Both the position numbers and the translations under genes were made by a program. DNA of 44,901 bases. Origin: an uncultured Alphaproteobacteria bacterium. GTDB taxonomy: Bacteria; Pseudomonadota; Alphaproteobacteria; RUG11792. The notes beneath the pieces were generated by a model that was given only the letters and a program-made list of their open reading frames with translations, had not been told where the DNA came from and did not search any database. The stretch is taken from NCBI GenBank assembly GCA_910588255.1, contig CAJUOM010000007.1, positions 1-44,901 on the forward strand, given 5' to 3'. Below, in pieces: positions 17,930 to 27,668 of the stretch (positions are counted from its first letter, which is position 1; every line of letters starts with the position of its first letter).

Positions 17930-19393
17930 ATGTCAGATTTTAAACGTGCATTAAAAATAAGCAGGAAGAAAAATTTCTCCGATTGGTATCAAGAAGTAAT
18001 TTCTGGAGCTGAATTAGCTGAAAATGCAAGAGTCAGAGGATGCATGGTAATAAAACCTTATGGTTTTGCAATATGGGAAAGAATGCAGCAAGTTCTCGAT
18101 AAAAGATTCAAAGAATTAGGACACCTCAATGCATATTTTCCTATGTTTATTCCTATTGATCTTTTCGAAAAAGAAGCGGAACATGTTGCAGGGTTTGCGA
18201 AAGAAATGGCAATAGTCACTCACCATAGATTAGAGCAAAAAAATGGGAAATTAACGCCAGCTGGGGAACTTGAAACACCTTTGGCAGTCAGGCCGACTTC
18301 TGAATTAATAATCGGAGAATCTATGGCAAGATGGATAAAATCATATAGAGATCTGCCTGTTTTACTCAATCAATGGTGTAATGTTGTGAGATGGGAAATG
18401 AGAACACGTATGTTCTTGAGAACAACAGAATTTCTTTGGCAAGAAGGCCACACGGCTCATGAGACAGAACAAGAAGCAAGAGAAGAAACGATACGTATGC
18501 ATGAAGTATATAATTGGTTTATTTGCGATATATTAAAAATGTTTGCAATTCCTGGGAAAAAACCGGAATATGACAAATTTGCAGGAGCTAAAGATACATA
18601 CACAACAGAAGTAATGTTACAGGATGGGAAAGCCCTTCAAGCAGCAACTAGTCATTATTTAGGGCAAAATTTCTCAAAAGCTGTTGGTATAGAATTTCAG
18701 GGAAGAGATGGAAAACTTCATAATGCACACACGACTTCTTTTGGGCTTTCCACAAGAATAATTGGCGGGCTTATAATGAGCCACTCTGATGACGATGGTT
18801 TAAATTTGCCCTCACAAATAGCTCCTTACCATATTGTAATAATTCCCTTATTAAAATCTGATACTGATTCTGTTTTTAATTATTGCGAAAAAATAAAAAA
18901 CAATTTGCCTAAAGATATTCGAGTGATCATTGATAAAAAAGAAGATTCTCCACAAAATAAAAAATGGAATTATATCAGAAAAGGAGTTCCATTCATTCTT
19001 GAAATTGGAGAAAAAGAAATACAAAATAATTCTGTTTATTTTACAAAAAGAATTTTTATGGAAAAACAAACTTTGAAATTTGATGAATTTATTAACAATA
19101 TCAACAATTTACTAAATGAACATGATACAGAATTAAAAAACCGTAATGACAAACGTTGTCTTGAAAAAATAAACAAATCCATAAACTCTATAGATGAATT
19201 GAAAGATTACTTCAATAAACAAAACGGATTTGTGATGGCAAAATGGGCAGGGTTAGAAACTAATCTTGACAAACTGGAAGAGTTAGCCTTGACAATAAGA
19301 TGTATACCGACAAAACAACCAAATATTTCAGGAAAATGTATACTTTCAGGAAAAGAAACTTCAACAGAAGCTGTTTTTGCAAAAAGTTATTAA
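17930..19393 (+). CDS. proS: Prolyl-tRNA synthetase, archaeal/eukaryal type
   Basis: Charges tRNA-Pro. The 487 residues follow the archaeal/eukaryal (type 3) architecture: catalytic core with motif 1 (NAYFPMFIP), motif 2 ([14 protein letters not shown]) and motif 3 ([20 protein letters not shown]), with no bacterial editing insertion between motifs 2 and 3. A C-terminal extension ends in the AKSY tail typical of this type. The Zn site of the extension seems reduced (CIPTKQPN and GKCILSGKE give two cysteines). Alphaproteobacteria more often carry a shorter bacterial form, so this gene may have been transferred, although some bacterial lineages do use type 3. Start ATG is at 17930. tRNA-Arg begins 3 bp after the stop. 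Confidence 0.95.
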   Translation: MSDFKRALKISRKKNFSDWYQEVISGAELAENARVRGCMVIKPYGFAIWERMQQVLDKRFKELGHLNAYFPMFIPIDLFEKEAEHVAGFAKEMAIVTHHRLEQKNGKLTPAGELETPLAVRPTSELIIGESMARWIKSYRDLPVLLNQWCNVVRWEMRTRMFLRTTEFLWQEGHTAHETEQEAREETIRMHEVYNWFICDILKMFAIPGKKPEYDKFAGAKDTYTTEVMLQDGKALQAATSHYLGQNFSKAVGIEFQGRDGKLHNAHTTSFGLSTRIIGGLIMSHSDDDGLNLPSQIAPYHIVIIPLLKSDTDSVFNYCEKIKNNLPKDIRVIIDKKEDSPQNKKWNYIRKGVPFILEIGEKEIQNNSVYFTKRIFMEKQTLKFDEFINNINNLLNEHDTELKNRNDKRCLEKINKSINSIDELKDYFNKQNGFVMAKWAGLETNLDKLEELALTIRCIPTKQPNISGKCILSGKETSTEAVFAKSY

Positions 19394-19396
19394 AAT

Positions 19397-19473
19397 GTGT
19401 CCGTAGCTCAGCTGGATAGAGCGTTTCCCTCCGAAGGAAAAGGTCGTTGGTTCAAATCCAATCGGACACGCCA
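19397..19473 (+). tRNA. tRNA-Arg (anticodon CCG)
   Basis: A complete cloverleaf: acceptor GTGTCCG/CGGACAC, D arm GCTC...GAGC, anticodon stem TTTCC/GGAAA with loop CTCCGAA (anticodon CCG at 19431-19433, reading CGG), T arm GTTGG-TTCAAAT-CCAAT, and an encoded CCA end. It lies 3 bp after proS and may be co-transcribed with it. Confidence 0.95.
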
Positions 19474-19505
19474 TAAAATAAACCTTTATACTTTAAGTTA
19501 TTAAT

Positions 19506-19534
19506 TTGAAAATACATAGTTTTTGCGGTATTAT
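19506..19534 (+). promoter_or_regulatory. glyQS promoter
   Basis: TTGAAA (19506-19511), 17-bp spacer, TATTAT (19529-19534). Start of transcription near 19541 fits the glyQ start at 19571 and rules out longer upstream starts. Confidence 0.55.
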
Positions 19535-19570
19535 CTTATAGGTAATAGAGAGAAATTTGAGATATTCTGT

Positions 19571-20455
19571 ATGGAATCTAAAAATCTAAAGTCATTTCAA
19601 GATATCATCTTTGATCTGCAAAGATACTGGGCTGCTCAAGGATGTGCTATTTTGCAACCATATGACACAGAAGTTGGTGCAGGAACATCACATCATGCGA
19701 CAACTTTAAAGGCATTAGGTTCTGGTTATTGGAATGTGGCTTTTGTGCAACCATGCAGAAGACCAAAAGATGGAAGATATGCTGAAAATCCGAATAGGAC
19801 ACAATATTATTACCAATATCAGGTTATACTAAAACCAGCTCCTTTAAATCCTCAAGAATTATATTTAAAAAGTTTAGAAGCTATAGGATTTGATTTAAAC
19901 TCTCATGATATTAGATTTGTCGAAGATGATTGGGAAAATCCTTCATTGGGAGCAGCAGGTTTAGGCTGGGAAGTTTGGTGTGATGGAATGGAAATTACTC
20001 AATACACATACTTCCAACAAGTGGGAGGTATAACTTGTTCTGTGACTCCTGTTGAAATTACTTATGGATTGGAAAGAATAGCGACATTTATGCAAGGAGT
20101 GGAAAGTCATTTCGAAATAAATTGGAATGGAATGGAAGGAGACAAAAAATTAACTTATGGCGATATTTTAAAAAGATTCGAAAGAGAATTTTCATATTAT
20201 AATTTCGATGTCGCTTCAGTTGATATTCTGTTTTCTCATTTTAATGATTATGAAAAGGAATCCACAAAATTGTTAGCTCACAATTTAATTATGCCGGCTT
20301 ACGAACAGTGTGTTAAAGCAAATCATTGTTTCAATTTATTAGATGCAAGAGGTGTCATTTCTGTGACTGAGAGAGCCGGATTTATTGCAAGGGTCAGAGC
20401 CTTAGCAAAAGCGTGTTGCCAGGCTTGGATAGAATCTTTAGATGAGGGAAAATAA
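19571..20455 (+). CDS. glyQ: Glycyl-tRNA synthetase alpha subunit
   Basis: Catalytic subunit of the bacterial alpha2-beta2 glycyl-tRNA synthetase. It has the conserved N-terminus [40 protein letters not shown], the motif-2-like [41 protein letters not shown], and a C-terminal ACCQAWIE. Length 294 is typical. A longer reading from TTG 19523 is open, but it overlaps the promoter and lacks homology. The glyS ribosome site (GAGGGA) lies in its last codons and the next start follows one base after the stop, so the two are translationally coupled. Confidence 0.97.
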   Translation: MESKNLKSFQDIIFDLQRYWAAQGCAILQPYDTEVGAGTSHHATTLKALGSGYWNVAFVQPCRRPKDGRYAENPNRTQYYYQYQVILKPAPLNPQELYLKSLEAIGFDLNSHDIRFVEDDWENPSLGAAGLGWEVWCDGMEITQYTYFQQVGGITCSVTPVEITYGLERIATFMQGVESHFEINWNGMEGDKKLTYGDILKRFEREFSYYNFDVASVDILFSHFNDYEKESTKLLAHNLIMPAYEQCVKANHCFNLLDARGVISVTERAGFIARVRALAKACCQAWIESLDEGK

Positions 20456-20456
20456 T

Positions 20457-22472
20457 ATGCAGCAAGAATTATTATTAGAGTTTTTTTCAGAAGAAATTCC
20501 TGCAAGATTGCAAAAGAAAGCTATGTCGGATGCAAAAGAAATTTTTGCAAAGATATTAAAAAACCATGGCGCTCAATTTTCTGAAGTTGAAACTTTTATT
20601 TCCCCAAGAAGATTAACTATAAAAGTTTCATATCTTTCAAGAAGAACAAAAAATTTGTCTGAAGAAAAACGAGGACCAAAAGTTTCTGCTCCTGAAAAAG
20701 CAATATCTGGATTTTTGAAATCTAATGGAAAACAAAAAGAAGATTTAATAGAAAAAGATGGGTATTATTATCTTATTATTGAAACTAAAGGTGTTGAATT
20801 GGTGTCTATAATTTCCAACTTAATTGAAGAATTTATAGAATCAATGCCTTGGAAAAAATCAATGAGATGGTATCTGGAAAATGAAAAAACATTAAGCGCA
20901 TTTTGGATTCGTCCTATAAGATCGATCCTCTGCATATACAGCGAAAATTTTGTAAACACATACATAAAATCAGTAGGACTTAATACTTGTGATTATACTT
21001 ATGGACACAGATTTTTATCCTCTGAAAAAATAAGGGTTTTTGATTTTGAGGATTATAAAGCCAAACTTGAAAAAAATTATGTAATTTTAGATTTTTCAAA
21101 AAAGAGAAATTATATAGAACGGGAATTAGTTCAAAAAGCAGCAGCGTTGGGGCTTTGTTTTCATATGGACGATGAACTTTTAGATGAAGTTGCCGGATTA
21201 GTTGAATATCCTTTTATTCATATTGGTATAATAGATGAACAGTTCATGAAATTACCATCAATAGTTTTGTCAACTTCTATGAAAGTACATCAAAAATATT
21301 TCACCTTGACTTATTCAGATTGCATAATTGCACCATTCTTTGGAACTGTGACAAATATTCCCGGAACAGAAATAATGTATCAAGGGTTGGATAGAGTTTT
21401 AAGAGCGAGATTAAGTGATGCAGTATTCTTCTATAAAGAAGATACAGAAGTTACACTTGAAGCTTTTACCCAGAGACTTTCCAATGTGATATTTCATGAA
21501 AAACTAGGTTCTATGGCTCAAAAAGTCGACAGAATGATGTCAATCGCAGATACGAAAGATGAACACAGAGCTGTTGCACTTTGTAAAGCTGATTTATTAA
21601 CCCAAATGGTTGGAGAGTTTCCAGAACTACAAGGATATATGGGATCAATATATGCAAAAGTTCAAGATGAATCCCCAGAAGTTTGTGTTGCCATACGTGA
21701 GCATTATAAACCACTCGGAGCTAACGATAGCTTGCCTGAAACAAGAGCGGGGGCAAGAATTGCTTTTTTCGATAAAATTGATACCCTTGTTGGATTCCTA
21801 GGAATAGGAATTTATCCTACCGGTTCAAAAGATCCATTTGCATTGAGAAGAGCTGCATTATCTATTGTCAGATTAATTTGCGATTCACCTGAAGATCTCT
21901 TGGCTGGAGAATCTTTATCTTGGTATATTGAAACATTAGTTAATTCTTATTCAGAACAAGGAATAGCACTCAATTCCGAAACATTGACAGAAGTTGAAAA
22001 TTTCATCATTGAAAGATTGAAAGTCTATATGGCAGATAAACTTAAAATAGATTGGGGTATTATTGATTCTGCTATAAACTCTTTCGATTCACTAGATTTC
22101 AATTATAAAGAAGCCATAGAGAAAGCTCAAAATCTATTGAAACTATCAAAACTTCCGGAATACCAAAGCATTAAAGAAGCTTATAAAAGAGCAAAAGGTG
22201 TCATATCTAATTCAAATATCGAGTTACTTAACTCTGTTAGAGATTTGAAATTTAAAGATGAACATATGACAAAATTACAGAGTTTGATATTAAAAATGGA
22301 AACATCAGAAGATATAGATCTTGAGCTTCTATCAAACACATCTCTCTCTTTGTTAAGTTCTTGTGACAATGTTTTGATAAACGATCCTGATACGAATATC
22401 CGTGAACAAAATCTCAAATTGTTTAATAAATATATATATATAGTCAAACAAAATATCGGATCAGTTGATTGA
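20457..22472 (+). CDS. glyS: Glycyl-tRNA synthetase beta subunit
   Basis: Tetramer partner of GlyQ that binds tRNA. It starts with the family hallmark LLLEFFSEEIPARLQKKA and contains SPRRLTIKV, KRGPKVSAPEKAISGFLKS, MRWYLENEKTLSAFWIRPIRS, STSMKVHQKYFTL and the HD-like region RVLRARLSDAVFFYKED. TGSKDPFALRRAALSIVRL comes later. At 671 residues it is near normal (about 690). Start chosen at ATG 20457, 7 nt after GAGGGA, rather than the in-frame ATG at 20442 inside glyQ. A hairpin with TTTT follows at 22480. Confidence 0.97.
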   Translation: MQQELLLEFFSEEIPARLQKKAMSDAKEIFAKILKNHGAQFSEVETFISPRRLTIKVSYLSRRTKNLSEEKRGPKVSAPEKAISGFLKSNGKQKEDLIEKDGYYYLIIETKGVELVSIISNLIEEFIESMPWKKSMRWYLENEKTLSAFWIRPIRSILCIYSENFVNTYIKSVGLNTCDYTYGHRFLSSEKIRVFDFEDYKAKLEKNYVILDFSKKRNYIERELVQKAAALGLCFHMDDELLDEVAGLVEYPFIHIGIIDEQFMKLPSIVLSTSMKVHQKYFTLTYSDCIIAPFFGTVTNIPGTEIMYQGLDRVLRARLSDAVFFYKEDTEVTLEAFTQRLSNVIFHEKLGSMAQKVDRMMSIADTKDEHRAVALCKADLLTQMVGEFPELQGYMGSIYAKVQDESPEVCVAIREHYKPLGANDSLPETRAGARIAFFDKIDTLVGFLGIGIYPTGSKDPFALRRAALSIVRLICDSPEDLLAGESLSWYIETLVNSYSEQGIALNSETLTEVENFIIERLKVYMADKLKIDWGIIDSAINSFDSLDFNYKEAIEKAQNLLKLSKLPEYQSIKEAYKRAKGVISNSNIELLNSVRDLKFKDEHMTKLQSLILKMETSEDIDLELLSNTSLSLLSSCDNVLINDPDTNIREQNLKLFNKYIYIVKQNIGSVD

Positions 22473-22479
22473 ATTTTAA

Positions 22480-22526
22480 TAAGGAAACTTTGAAAATGGT
22501 TTGCTTTTGTTTAAAGTTCTCCTTTT
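22480..22526 (+). terminator. Probable terminator after glyS
   Basis: Imperfect stem AAGGA-A-ACTTT / AAAGT-TC-TCCTT with a long loop, followed by a short T run, starting 8 bp after the glyS stop. Confidence 0.45.
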
Positions 22527-22618
22527 AGTAACTTGTTTAAAAACGTTTACTTTTACCTTTCTGTAATCTAAAGACAACACCCGAGTAAAATTGTGTATAG
22601 GAAGCTTTCTTATATTAT

Positions 22619-23150
22619 TCAAATTATATTTACTAAAATTTCTTTCAAATTATGGTTTAATGTACCAAAATTACGGGACAATTTTTCTCCAGAATTACAA
22701 ACTAATTTATAAAATATATTTGAAATTTCAAGATCTTCCTCTATAGAAACGGCACAAAAACAATACCAATTAAACACGGAGCTCAATCCATATACTTCCA
22801 TAATCTCTCAATAAAACACTTCTTATAATATCCGAAAAATGTTGGTGAGAGAGAGATCTTCCTCTCTTTATATTTTTACATTATATAATCTGGTATTTTC
22901 ACATACCTATCCAAATTATTTAAATCTAAAACTTCAACTATTCTCCCTAACGAATACTGCTTTATACACTCAAAATATATTTTTACTATATTAAGTGCAT
23001 TTTCAAAACATTTATTCCAGAAAATCAAAATCCTGCTTGGGTACTTATTCACATAATTATTAGAAACAACATATTTTTATCAAAAATATAACGATATTTA
23101 CGTAAAGATTCCTTTACCATTAATTTATGAAAATTTGATGATGTATCTAC
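22619..23150 (-). pseudogene. Decayed minus-strand gene(s) of unknown function
   Basis: On the minus strand a frame opens at 23150 (with MVKESLRKYRYIFDKN), shifts near 23065 and continues open as YPSRILIFWNKCFENALN...IKQYSLGRIVEVLDLNNL to a stop at 22876. An AGAGAG hairpin (22845-22870) follows directly. Beyond it a 60-codon open frame (22619-22801, EEDLEISNIFYKL) has no ribosome site worth noting. The ending VLDLNNLDRYVKIPD, and the hairpin behind it, resemble the end of the decayed gene at 16938 (VPDLHNILNCLYPED), so the two may be paralogues. The family is not recognised. Upstream bases to 23450 show only short broken frames. Confidence 0.4.
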
Positions 23151-23459
23151 TCAAATCTAGGAAAATTTTATAGAGCTATTATTTTTAACACAAAAACACC
23201 AAATGAATTGTAACATAATTAAGGATTTTATATATCTATTCTTGTCTTACAGTATATTTTTTAATTTTTGTTAAAAACACAATTTTTCTTCTATCTTATC
23301 TCTATTTTCCAGATTTACACAATATATTGGATGGTTGTTTGTTCTTTATACAAATTATTCTTAGAAAATTTAAATCCTTAATACTCAAATTTCATTTTAT
23401 TAAACCGAGCTATAATATATATTTTAGTAGATGTAAATCACTGTTGTTTATGTGAAGAC

Positions 23460-23491
23460 AAGATAATCCAATAAAATTATTGGATTATCTT
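23460..23491. terminator. Perfect 13-bp hairpin, bidirectional terminator
   Basis: AAGATAATCCAAT (23460-23472) pairs perfectly with ATTGGATTATCTT (23479-23491) around six bases, with TTT following on the plus strand. It lies 15 bp beyond the 3' end of the decayed minus-strand gene, as its terminator would. Confidence 0.6.
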
Positions 23492-23505
23492 TTGGAAAAT
23501 AACTT

Positions 23506-24308
23506 TTATTTATTGTTTTGGTCTAATAATAACTTTGTATTATATCCATTAGGTAAGAGGTCTCTTACATCTTGTTGCCCCATATACTCAGTATCTATTC
23601 TACCCGGGCTATCCAATCCTGTAATTTTTCTCTACAACAACCACTTTCAATCAATGAAGATTAATTGGTATAATAAGCTGAAATCTTTTCATTCAGACTT
23701 TCAGAAAAGTCAAAACCATCGGTTTCTTTTAATCTTTTTAAATTCCACACCATTCTGAGTTGCTTTCTTTATCACAGAGAAATACTTCTTCAAAAAATTC
23801 TAAACCTTCAAGCTTATGGTCTTTTTCAGCAAAAGCTTCATTAACTCAAGTTTTTCTTTTAATGAAATTTCTGGTCTGTCATTGAACCAAGCCGAAATTG
23901 CGTTAAGATAAAAGTAATCTCCAACCAAATTTCTCATCAAATGATATTTTTCAGAATCATTCATTAGTTTATCAGCAGAAAGACCCCGAAAAATATTAGA
24001 AATTTTATCTACTGATAAAAAAGGATTTATCCGCTCTTCTTGTGATAACCTTAATTTCCAGTTAGCTATTTCTTCTCTTGTAAAAATCAAACGTATTAAT
24101 TCTTTTTGTTTAGAGAAGTCAAGATTCCTAAAAGTACCAGGTATCATTTTTTTAACTGGCTCAAAGGATCATTTTGAACTACATATGCAGATTTATGGGG
24201 CATTCCTCTTAATTCATTTCGCTACAGATCAGAATCTGCTGAAGAAGCATTACTGATTGCGGTTCCAAATAAAGGAATCAAGCTTAACGTTAACAAAGTT
24301 TTTTTCAT
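23506..24308 (-). pseudogene. Pseudogene of a secreted protein, about 265 codons
   Basis: The minus strand starts with GGTG-8-ATG and a signal peptide (MKKTLLTLSLIPLFGTAIS, then NASSADSDL). A TAG then stops it at codon 29. The same frame runs on to an A run at 24148-24153, where one lost A shifts into the open 115-codon stretch (ELIRLIFTREEIANWKLRLS, ISAWFNDRPEISLKEKLELM). Further shifts give AEKDHKLEGLEFFEEVFL, KETDGFDFSESLNEKISAYY and finally IDTEYMGQQDVRDLLPNGYN to a stop at 23506. At least one nonsense codon and four frameshifts make this clearly dead. Family not recognised. Apparent plus-strand frames here are shadows. Confidence 0.75.
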
Positions 24309-24517
24309 TCTTTTTCACCTATAATAAAAACAAAAAACTTCTATTTATAGAATATCAAAAAAAATTTTTTTTGTGTGTGTCAACTATATTATACTGTATA
24401 ATGTATAAATTACTTATCAAAAAACTATATTTATTTATAAGGGACAGATCCCGTTTCCTTATCAGGATAGCTGCCTTTTAATGCTCTTTATGTATATGAA
24501 CAATATTGGAGATTGCC

Positions 24518-26386
24518 TTAATAATCACAGTTATAACAATTGTTAACAACGAATTTCTTTTGATAGTTAAACAATGCCCTTATCACATGTTTGACATAAA
24601 TTCTTGTTTCTTTTATCGGAATAAGTTCTATCAAATCCAAAGGCTTTATATTATTCAAATTTGAAATGCTTTTTTGAAATTTTGCCAGATTTCCTTCGCC
24701 ACAATTATAAGCTGCAACCGAATAAATCAAATTTCCGTGATATTTTTTTAATAACCTGTTAAGAATAGACGCACCTAATGTTATATTTTTCTGTTTATCA
24801 AAAAGTGATACTTTCGTATAAAATTTCAATCTTTTCATTTCATAATTTGCTGTTGAAGGCATAATTTGCATTAAACCAATAGCTCCCGCAGAACTTTTCG
24901 CATTTTGATTAAAATTACTCTCTCTATGGATTATAGAATGAATCAAGGCCAGAAAACATAAATTTGGATTTATTTTCCTTACACAGTTTGTGTCAGTTTG
25001 ATTTAAAATCTTATAAGCTTTATTATTTGTGAAATAGTGTTGACGTTTTGAATTTTCAGAAATTAACATTTCAATTTCCTTATTTGCAGTTGCGATATTC
25101 ATTAATAAAACCTTTTCATCAGGATCGTCAATTTCATCAATTAATTGTTTATAAAAATATTCTGACATCGATTTGTCTTTTATGTTTAGCAAGACTTGAA
25201 CCAATTCCCGATTATAGAACGTGATTTCCCTATCACTTGGAATAATAAGTTCATTATTCTGATTAAAAGATTTATTAATTATTGAAAAATGTTTTTGAGA
25301 AATCCGTTTGATGCGTTCTTTTGCTAAGTAGCCATAGAAAGTTGAGAAATACCTTTCCGCTTTTTTATAAAAATCAAAAGCTAAGAGAACATCTCCCCTT
25401 GAATAATAAACTTCTGCCAACCAAAAAGCATTTTTGCTTATCCTTATTGAATTTATCGAGTTGTCATAGGCTTTTTTGAAATGCTTTTCAGCTTTCTTCA
25501 TATCTGCAAAAAACCTGTAAGATATGTAACCCAACAACCATTCTGCTTTTGCAATTTTTTCATTTTTTTGATTTGTATTTGATATATTATATAGTTTCAT
25601 TACATCATATGCGAGTTTTGGATTACCTTTTCGTAAGACGTTGAAAGCAATATGCCGTCTTTGATTAAAAAATGAAGTTTCATATTTTTGTTCGTCTCTG
25701 TTTGATAAAGTTAAAATAGACGCGGCTTCATTATTTTTGTTCTTATCTATCAGATTTTGAATTATTGCATACTTCTGGTCAATATTCGTTATATTATCGA
25801 TTGAAATATTAGCCGTTTTACTTGAAAAATAATTTTTTAAAAAATTAGAAATATATCCTGATATATCATTGTTTACTAAGTTTCTTAAAGCTTTTAATTG
25901 ACTTGTTTGTTTAAGCCCAATTAGATATTTTACTTTTCTGGCATCATCAAGAGGTGTTAAATAATCAGAAAACTCAGATCTATAATCCGAAATAAATTCT
26001 GGTGATAAATTTTGAAAAATCCAAGTTTGTTTTATATACTCTGCTGCTTTTTCAGGATCGAGTTTTATTAAACGTTTCATATAGGCTTTTAATCCGTTTC
26101 CGGTTTTTGGCGTATACCTTTTAAACCAAGTTAAAATCATAGAATCAGAAATCGAATCATTGATATTATTTTCAGCAATTTTAACTAATTCTTCAAAAAG
26201 TGGCCAATGAGGATTGTTATAGAAAAAAGCAAATACATTTTTGGCGTCTTTAGGATTATTAACTGCTATTTTCCATTTTTCATATTTCGTTGCAATTTTA
26301 TCTGCTTTTGCGAAGATACAATTCTGAAAAATTGTAAAAAATAAAAAAAGTACGATTGATTTTTTTAATCCGAAGAGATATAACAT
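24518..26386 (-). CDS. slt: Soluble lytic murein transglycosylase
   Basis: Periplasmic enzyme that cleaves peptidoglycan glycan strands to 1,6-anhydro ends. A signal peptide (SIVLFLFFTIFQNCIFAKA) is followed by about 400 residues of helical superhelix, then the SLT domain. There ALIHSIIHRESNFNQNAKSS holds the catalytic Glu (around residue 487), with SAGAIGLMQIMPSTA, the mid-domain NITLGASILNRLL and YSVAAYNCGEGNL. Length 622 matches Slt70. It is divergent from dapA with only 30 bp between the starts. Presence of this enzyme implies a real peptidoglycan layer, in line with dapA/B/F. Confidence 0.93.
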   Translation of the reverse strand: MLYLFGLKKSIVLFLFFTIFQNCIFAKADKIATKYEKWKIAVNNPKDAKNVFAFFYNNPHWPLFEELVKIAENNINDSISDSMILTWFKRYTPKTGNGLKAYMKRLIKLDPEKAAEYIKQTWIFQNLSPEFISDYRSEFSDYLTPLDDARKVKYLIGLKQTSQLKALRNLVNNDISGYISNFLKNYFSSKTANISIDNITNIDQKYAIIQNLIDKNKNNEAASILTLSNRDEQKYETSFFNQRRHIAFNVLRKGNPKLAYDVMKLYNISNTNQKNEKIAKAEWLLGYISYRFFADMKKAEKHFKKAYDNSINSIRISKNAFWLAEVYYSRGDVLLAFDFYKKAERYFSTFYGYLAKERIKRISQKHFSIINKSFNQNNELIIPSDREITFYNRELVQVLLNIKDKSMSEYFYKQLIDEIDDPDEKVLLMNIATANKEIEMLISENSKRQHYFTNNKAYKILNQTDTNCVRKINPNLCFLALIHSIIHRESNFNQNAKSSAGAIGLMQIMPSTANYEMKRLKFYTKVSLFDKQKNITLGASILNRLLKKYHGNLIYSVAAYNCGEGNLAKFQKSISNLNNIKPLDLIELIPIKETRIYVKHVIRALFNYQKKFVVNNCYNCDY

Positions 26387-26416
26387 AAATAAGTTATATT
26401 TTATAATTATAAAAAC

Positions 26417-27280
26417 ATGTTCTCTAATTCTATAGTCGCACTTGTAACGCCTTTTCGCAATAGTCTTATTGATTATGATGCTTTAGAAAAAATTATAAAT
26501 TGGCAAATTTCATTAGGAACAGATGCTGTATTAGTTTGCGGATCAACTGGTGAAGGCCTCTTACTTTCAATGGAAGAACGTGAAGAAATCATAAAAAAAT
26601 CTATAGAATTTTCAAACAAAAGAGTTCCTATTATTGTCGGATGCAGTTCATGTTGTACTCAAGATGCGATAAATTTAACAAAACAAGCTGAAGATCTTGG
26701 AGCTGATGGAGTTTTACTCATTGCCCCATATTATGTGAAACCAACTCAAAGCGGCATTATTCGGCATTTTGAAAAAGTTCATGAAACAACGAACATTTCT
26801 ATTATCGCTTACAACAACCCAGGAAGATGCGCTGTTGATATGTCTTGTGAAACTGTTGTTGAATTGTCGAAAATGGAACGTATAGTCGCATTAAAAGATT
26901 CTAATACGGATTTATCCAGAATATTTTTCATAAAATCGCAATCTCCTGATTTTATCATGCTTTCCGGTGATGATCCGAGTTTCCCAGGATATCTAGCTCA
27001 TGGAGGTGATGGATGTATTTCCGTTACCGCAAATATCGCGCCAAAATTAGTGAAAAATCTCATAGAAGCATGGAAAAAACGAGATATAAATCGAATGAAA
27101 GAAATAGGAATGAAGCTGGCTCCTCTAAGTTCTGCTTTATTTAAAGAGCCAAATCCAATACCTGTTAAATATGCTTTATACAAAATGGCTTTTATGAATA
27201 ACGAACTGAGACTACCTTTAACTCCGGTATCTGAAAACACTATGAAAATTTTAGATGAAGTATTAGAAAATATAATTTAA
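26417..27280 (+). CDS. dapA: 4-hydroxy-tetrahydrodipicolinate synthase
   Basis: First committed step of the DAP/lysine pathway, condensing pyruvate with aspartate semialdehyde. The TIM barrel shows GSTGEGLLLS (pyruvate site), AYNNPGRCAVDMS with the catalytic Tyr (about 132), and the Schiff-base lysine Lys160 in ALKDSNTDLSR; LSGDDPSFPGYLAHGGDGCIS is also typical (20-residue part: LSGDDPSFPGYLAHGGDG). Length 287 is normal. A TATAAT at 26402-26407 lies so close to the ATG that the message may be nearly leaderless. It is not clustered with dapB or dapF. Confidence 0.96.
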   Translation: MFSNSIVALVTPFRNSLIDYDALEKIINWQISLGTDAVLVCGSTGEGLLLSMEEREEIIKKSIEFSNKRVPIIVGCSSCCTQDAINLTKQAEDLGADGVLLIAPYYVKPTQSGIIRHFEKVHETTNISIIAYNNPGRCAVDMSCETVVELSKMERIVALKDSNTDLSRIFFIKSQSPDFIMLSGDDPSFPGYLAHGGDGCISVTANIAPKLVKNLIEAWKKRDINRMKEIGMKLAPLSSALFKEPNPIPVKYALYKMAFMNNELRLPLTPVSENTMKILDEVLENII

Positions 27281-27361
27281 GGAATGTTTTTGAAATAATA
27301 GATTGAATAAATTATGCATTTGCGATATTATATTTTAAACAACTTATTAAGGTAATTTTTT

Positions 27362-27649
27362 ATGAAATATTTATATTTTTTACGAATAACATTATGTATG
27401 TTGCCATTTAACGCTTCTGCAATGGATATACAATAAATGAATATGAATTTGCCACTGATCCGAATTTAAATAGAAGGATTCATGCTAATCTTGATTTGAT
27501 AGAGTCGGCTTTCGGTTGGACTAATGATCCCGAACTAAATACAAACGCTTATAATGAATTGTTAGCCAAGGGGGTTTACAGAAGCAGAATTATCTGAAGC
27601 TCGAAATAGCTTGATAACACTTATAAAAAGCATATCAAAAAACAACTAA
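27362..27649 (+). pseudogene. Pseudogene of a small secreted protein
   Basis: It starts MKYLYFLRITLCMLPFNASA, a good signal peptide, then stops. Moving one base into the next frame at about 27424 restores a continuous sequence (YTINEYEFATDPNLNRRIHA, then LDLIESAFGWTNDPELN). That runs to a G4 run at 27571-27574, where dropping one G gives FTEAELSEARNSLITLIKSI and a stop at 27647-27649. The two opposite shifts return to the starting frame. The restored product is about 95 residues. Family not recognised. An AAGG ribosome site precedes the ATG. Confidence 0.65.
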
Positions 27650-27668
27650 TTTATTTTAGGTATAGAAT

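Noticed and set aside
23480-23758. 92-codon plus-strand frame
   Set aside because: It is antisense to the decayed secreted-protein gene and begins inside its terminator hairpin.
24309-24517. Possible promoter for the 24308 pseudogene (TTGACA near 24379)
   Set aside because: No -10 box at acceptable spacing; the nearest TATTCT is 23 bp away.
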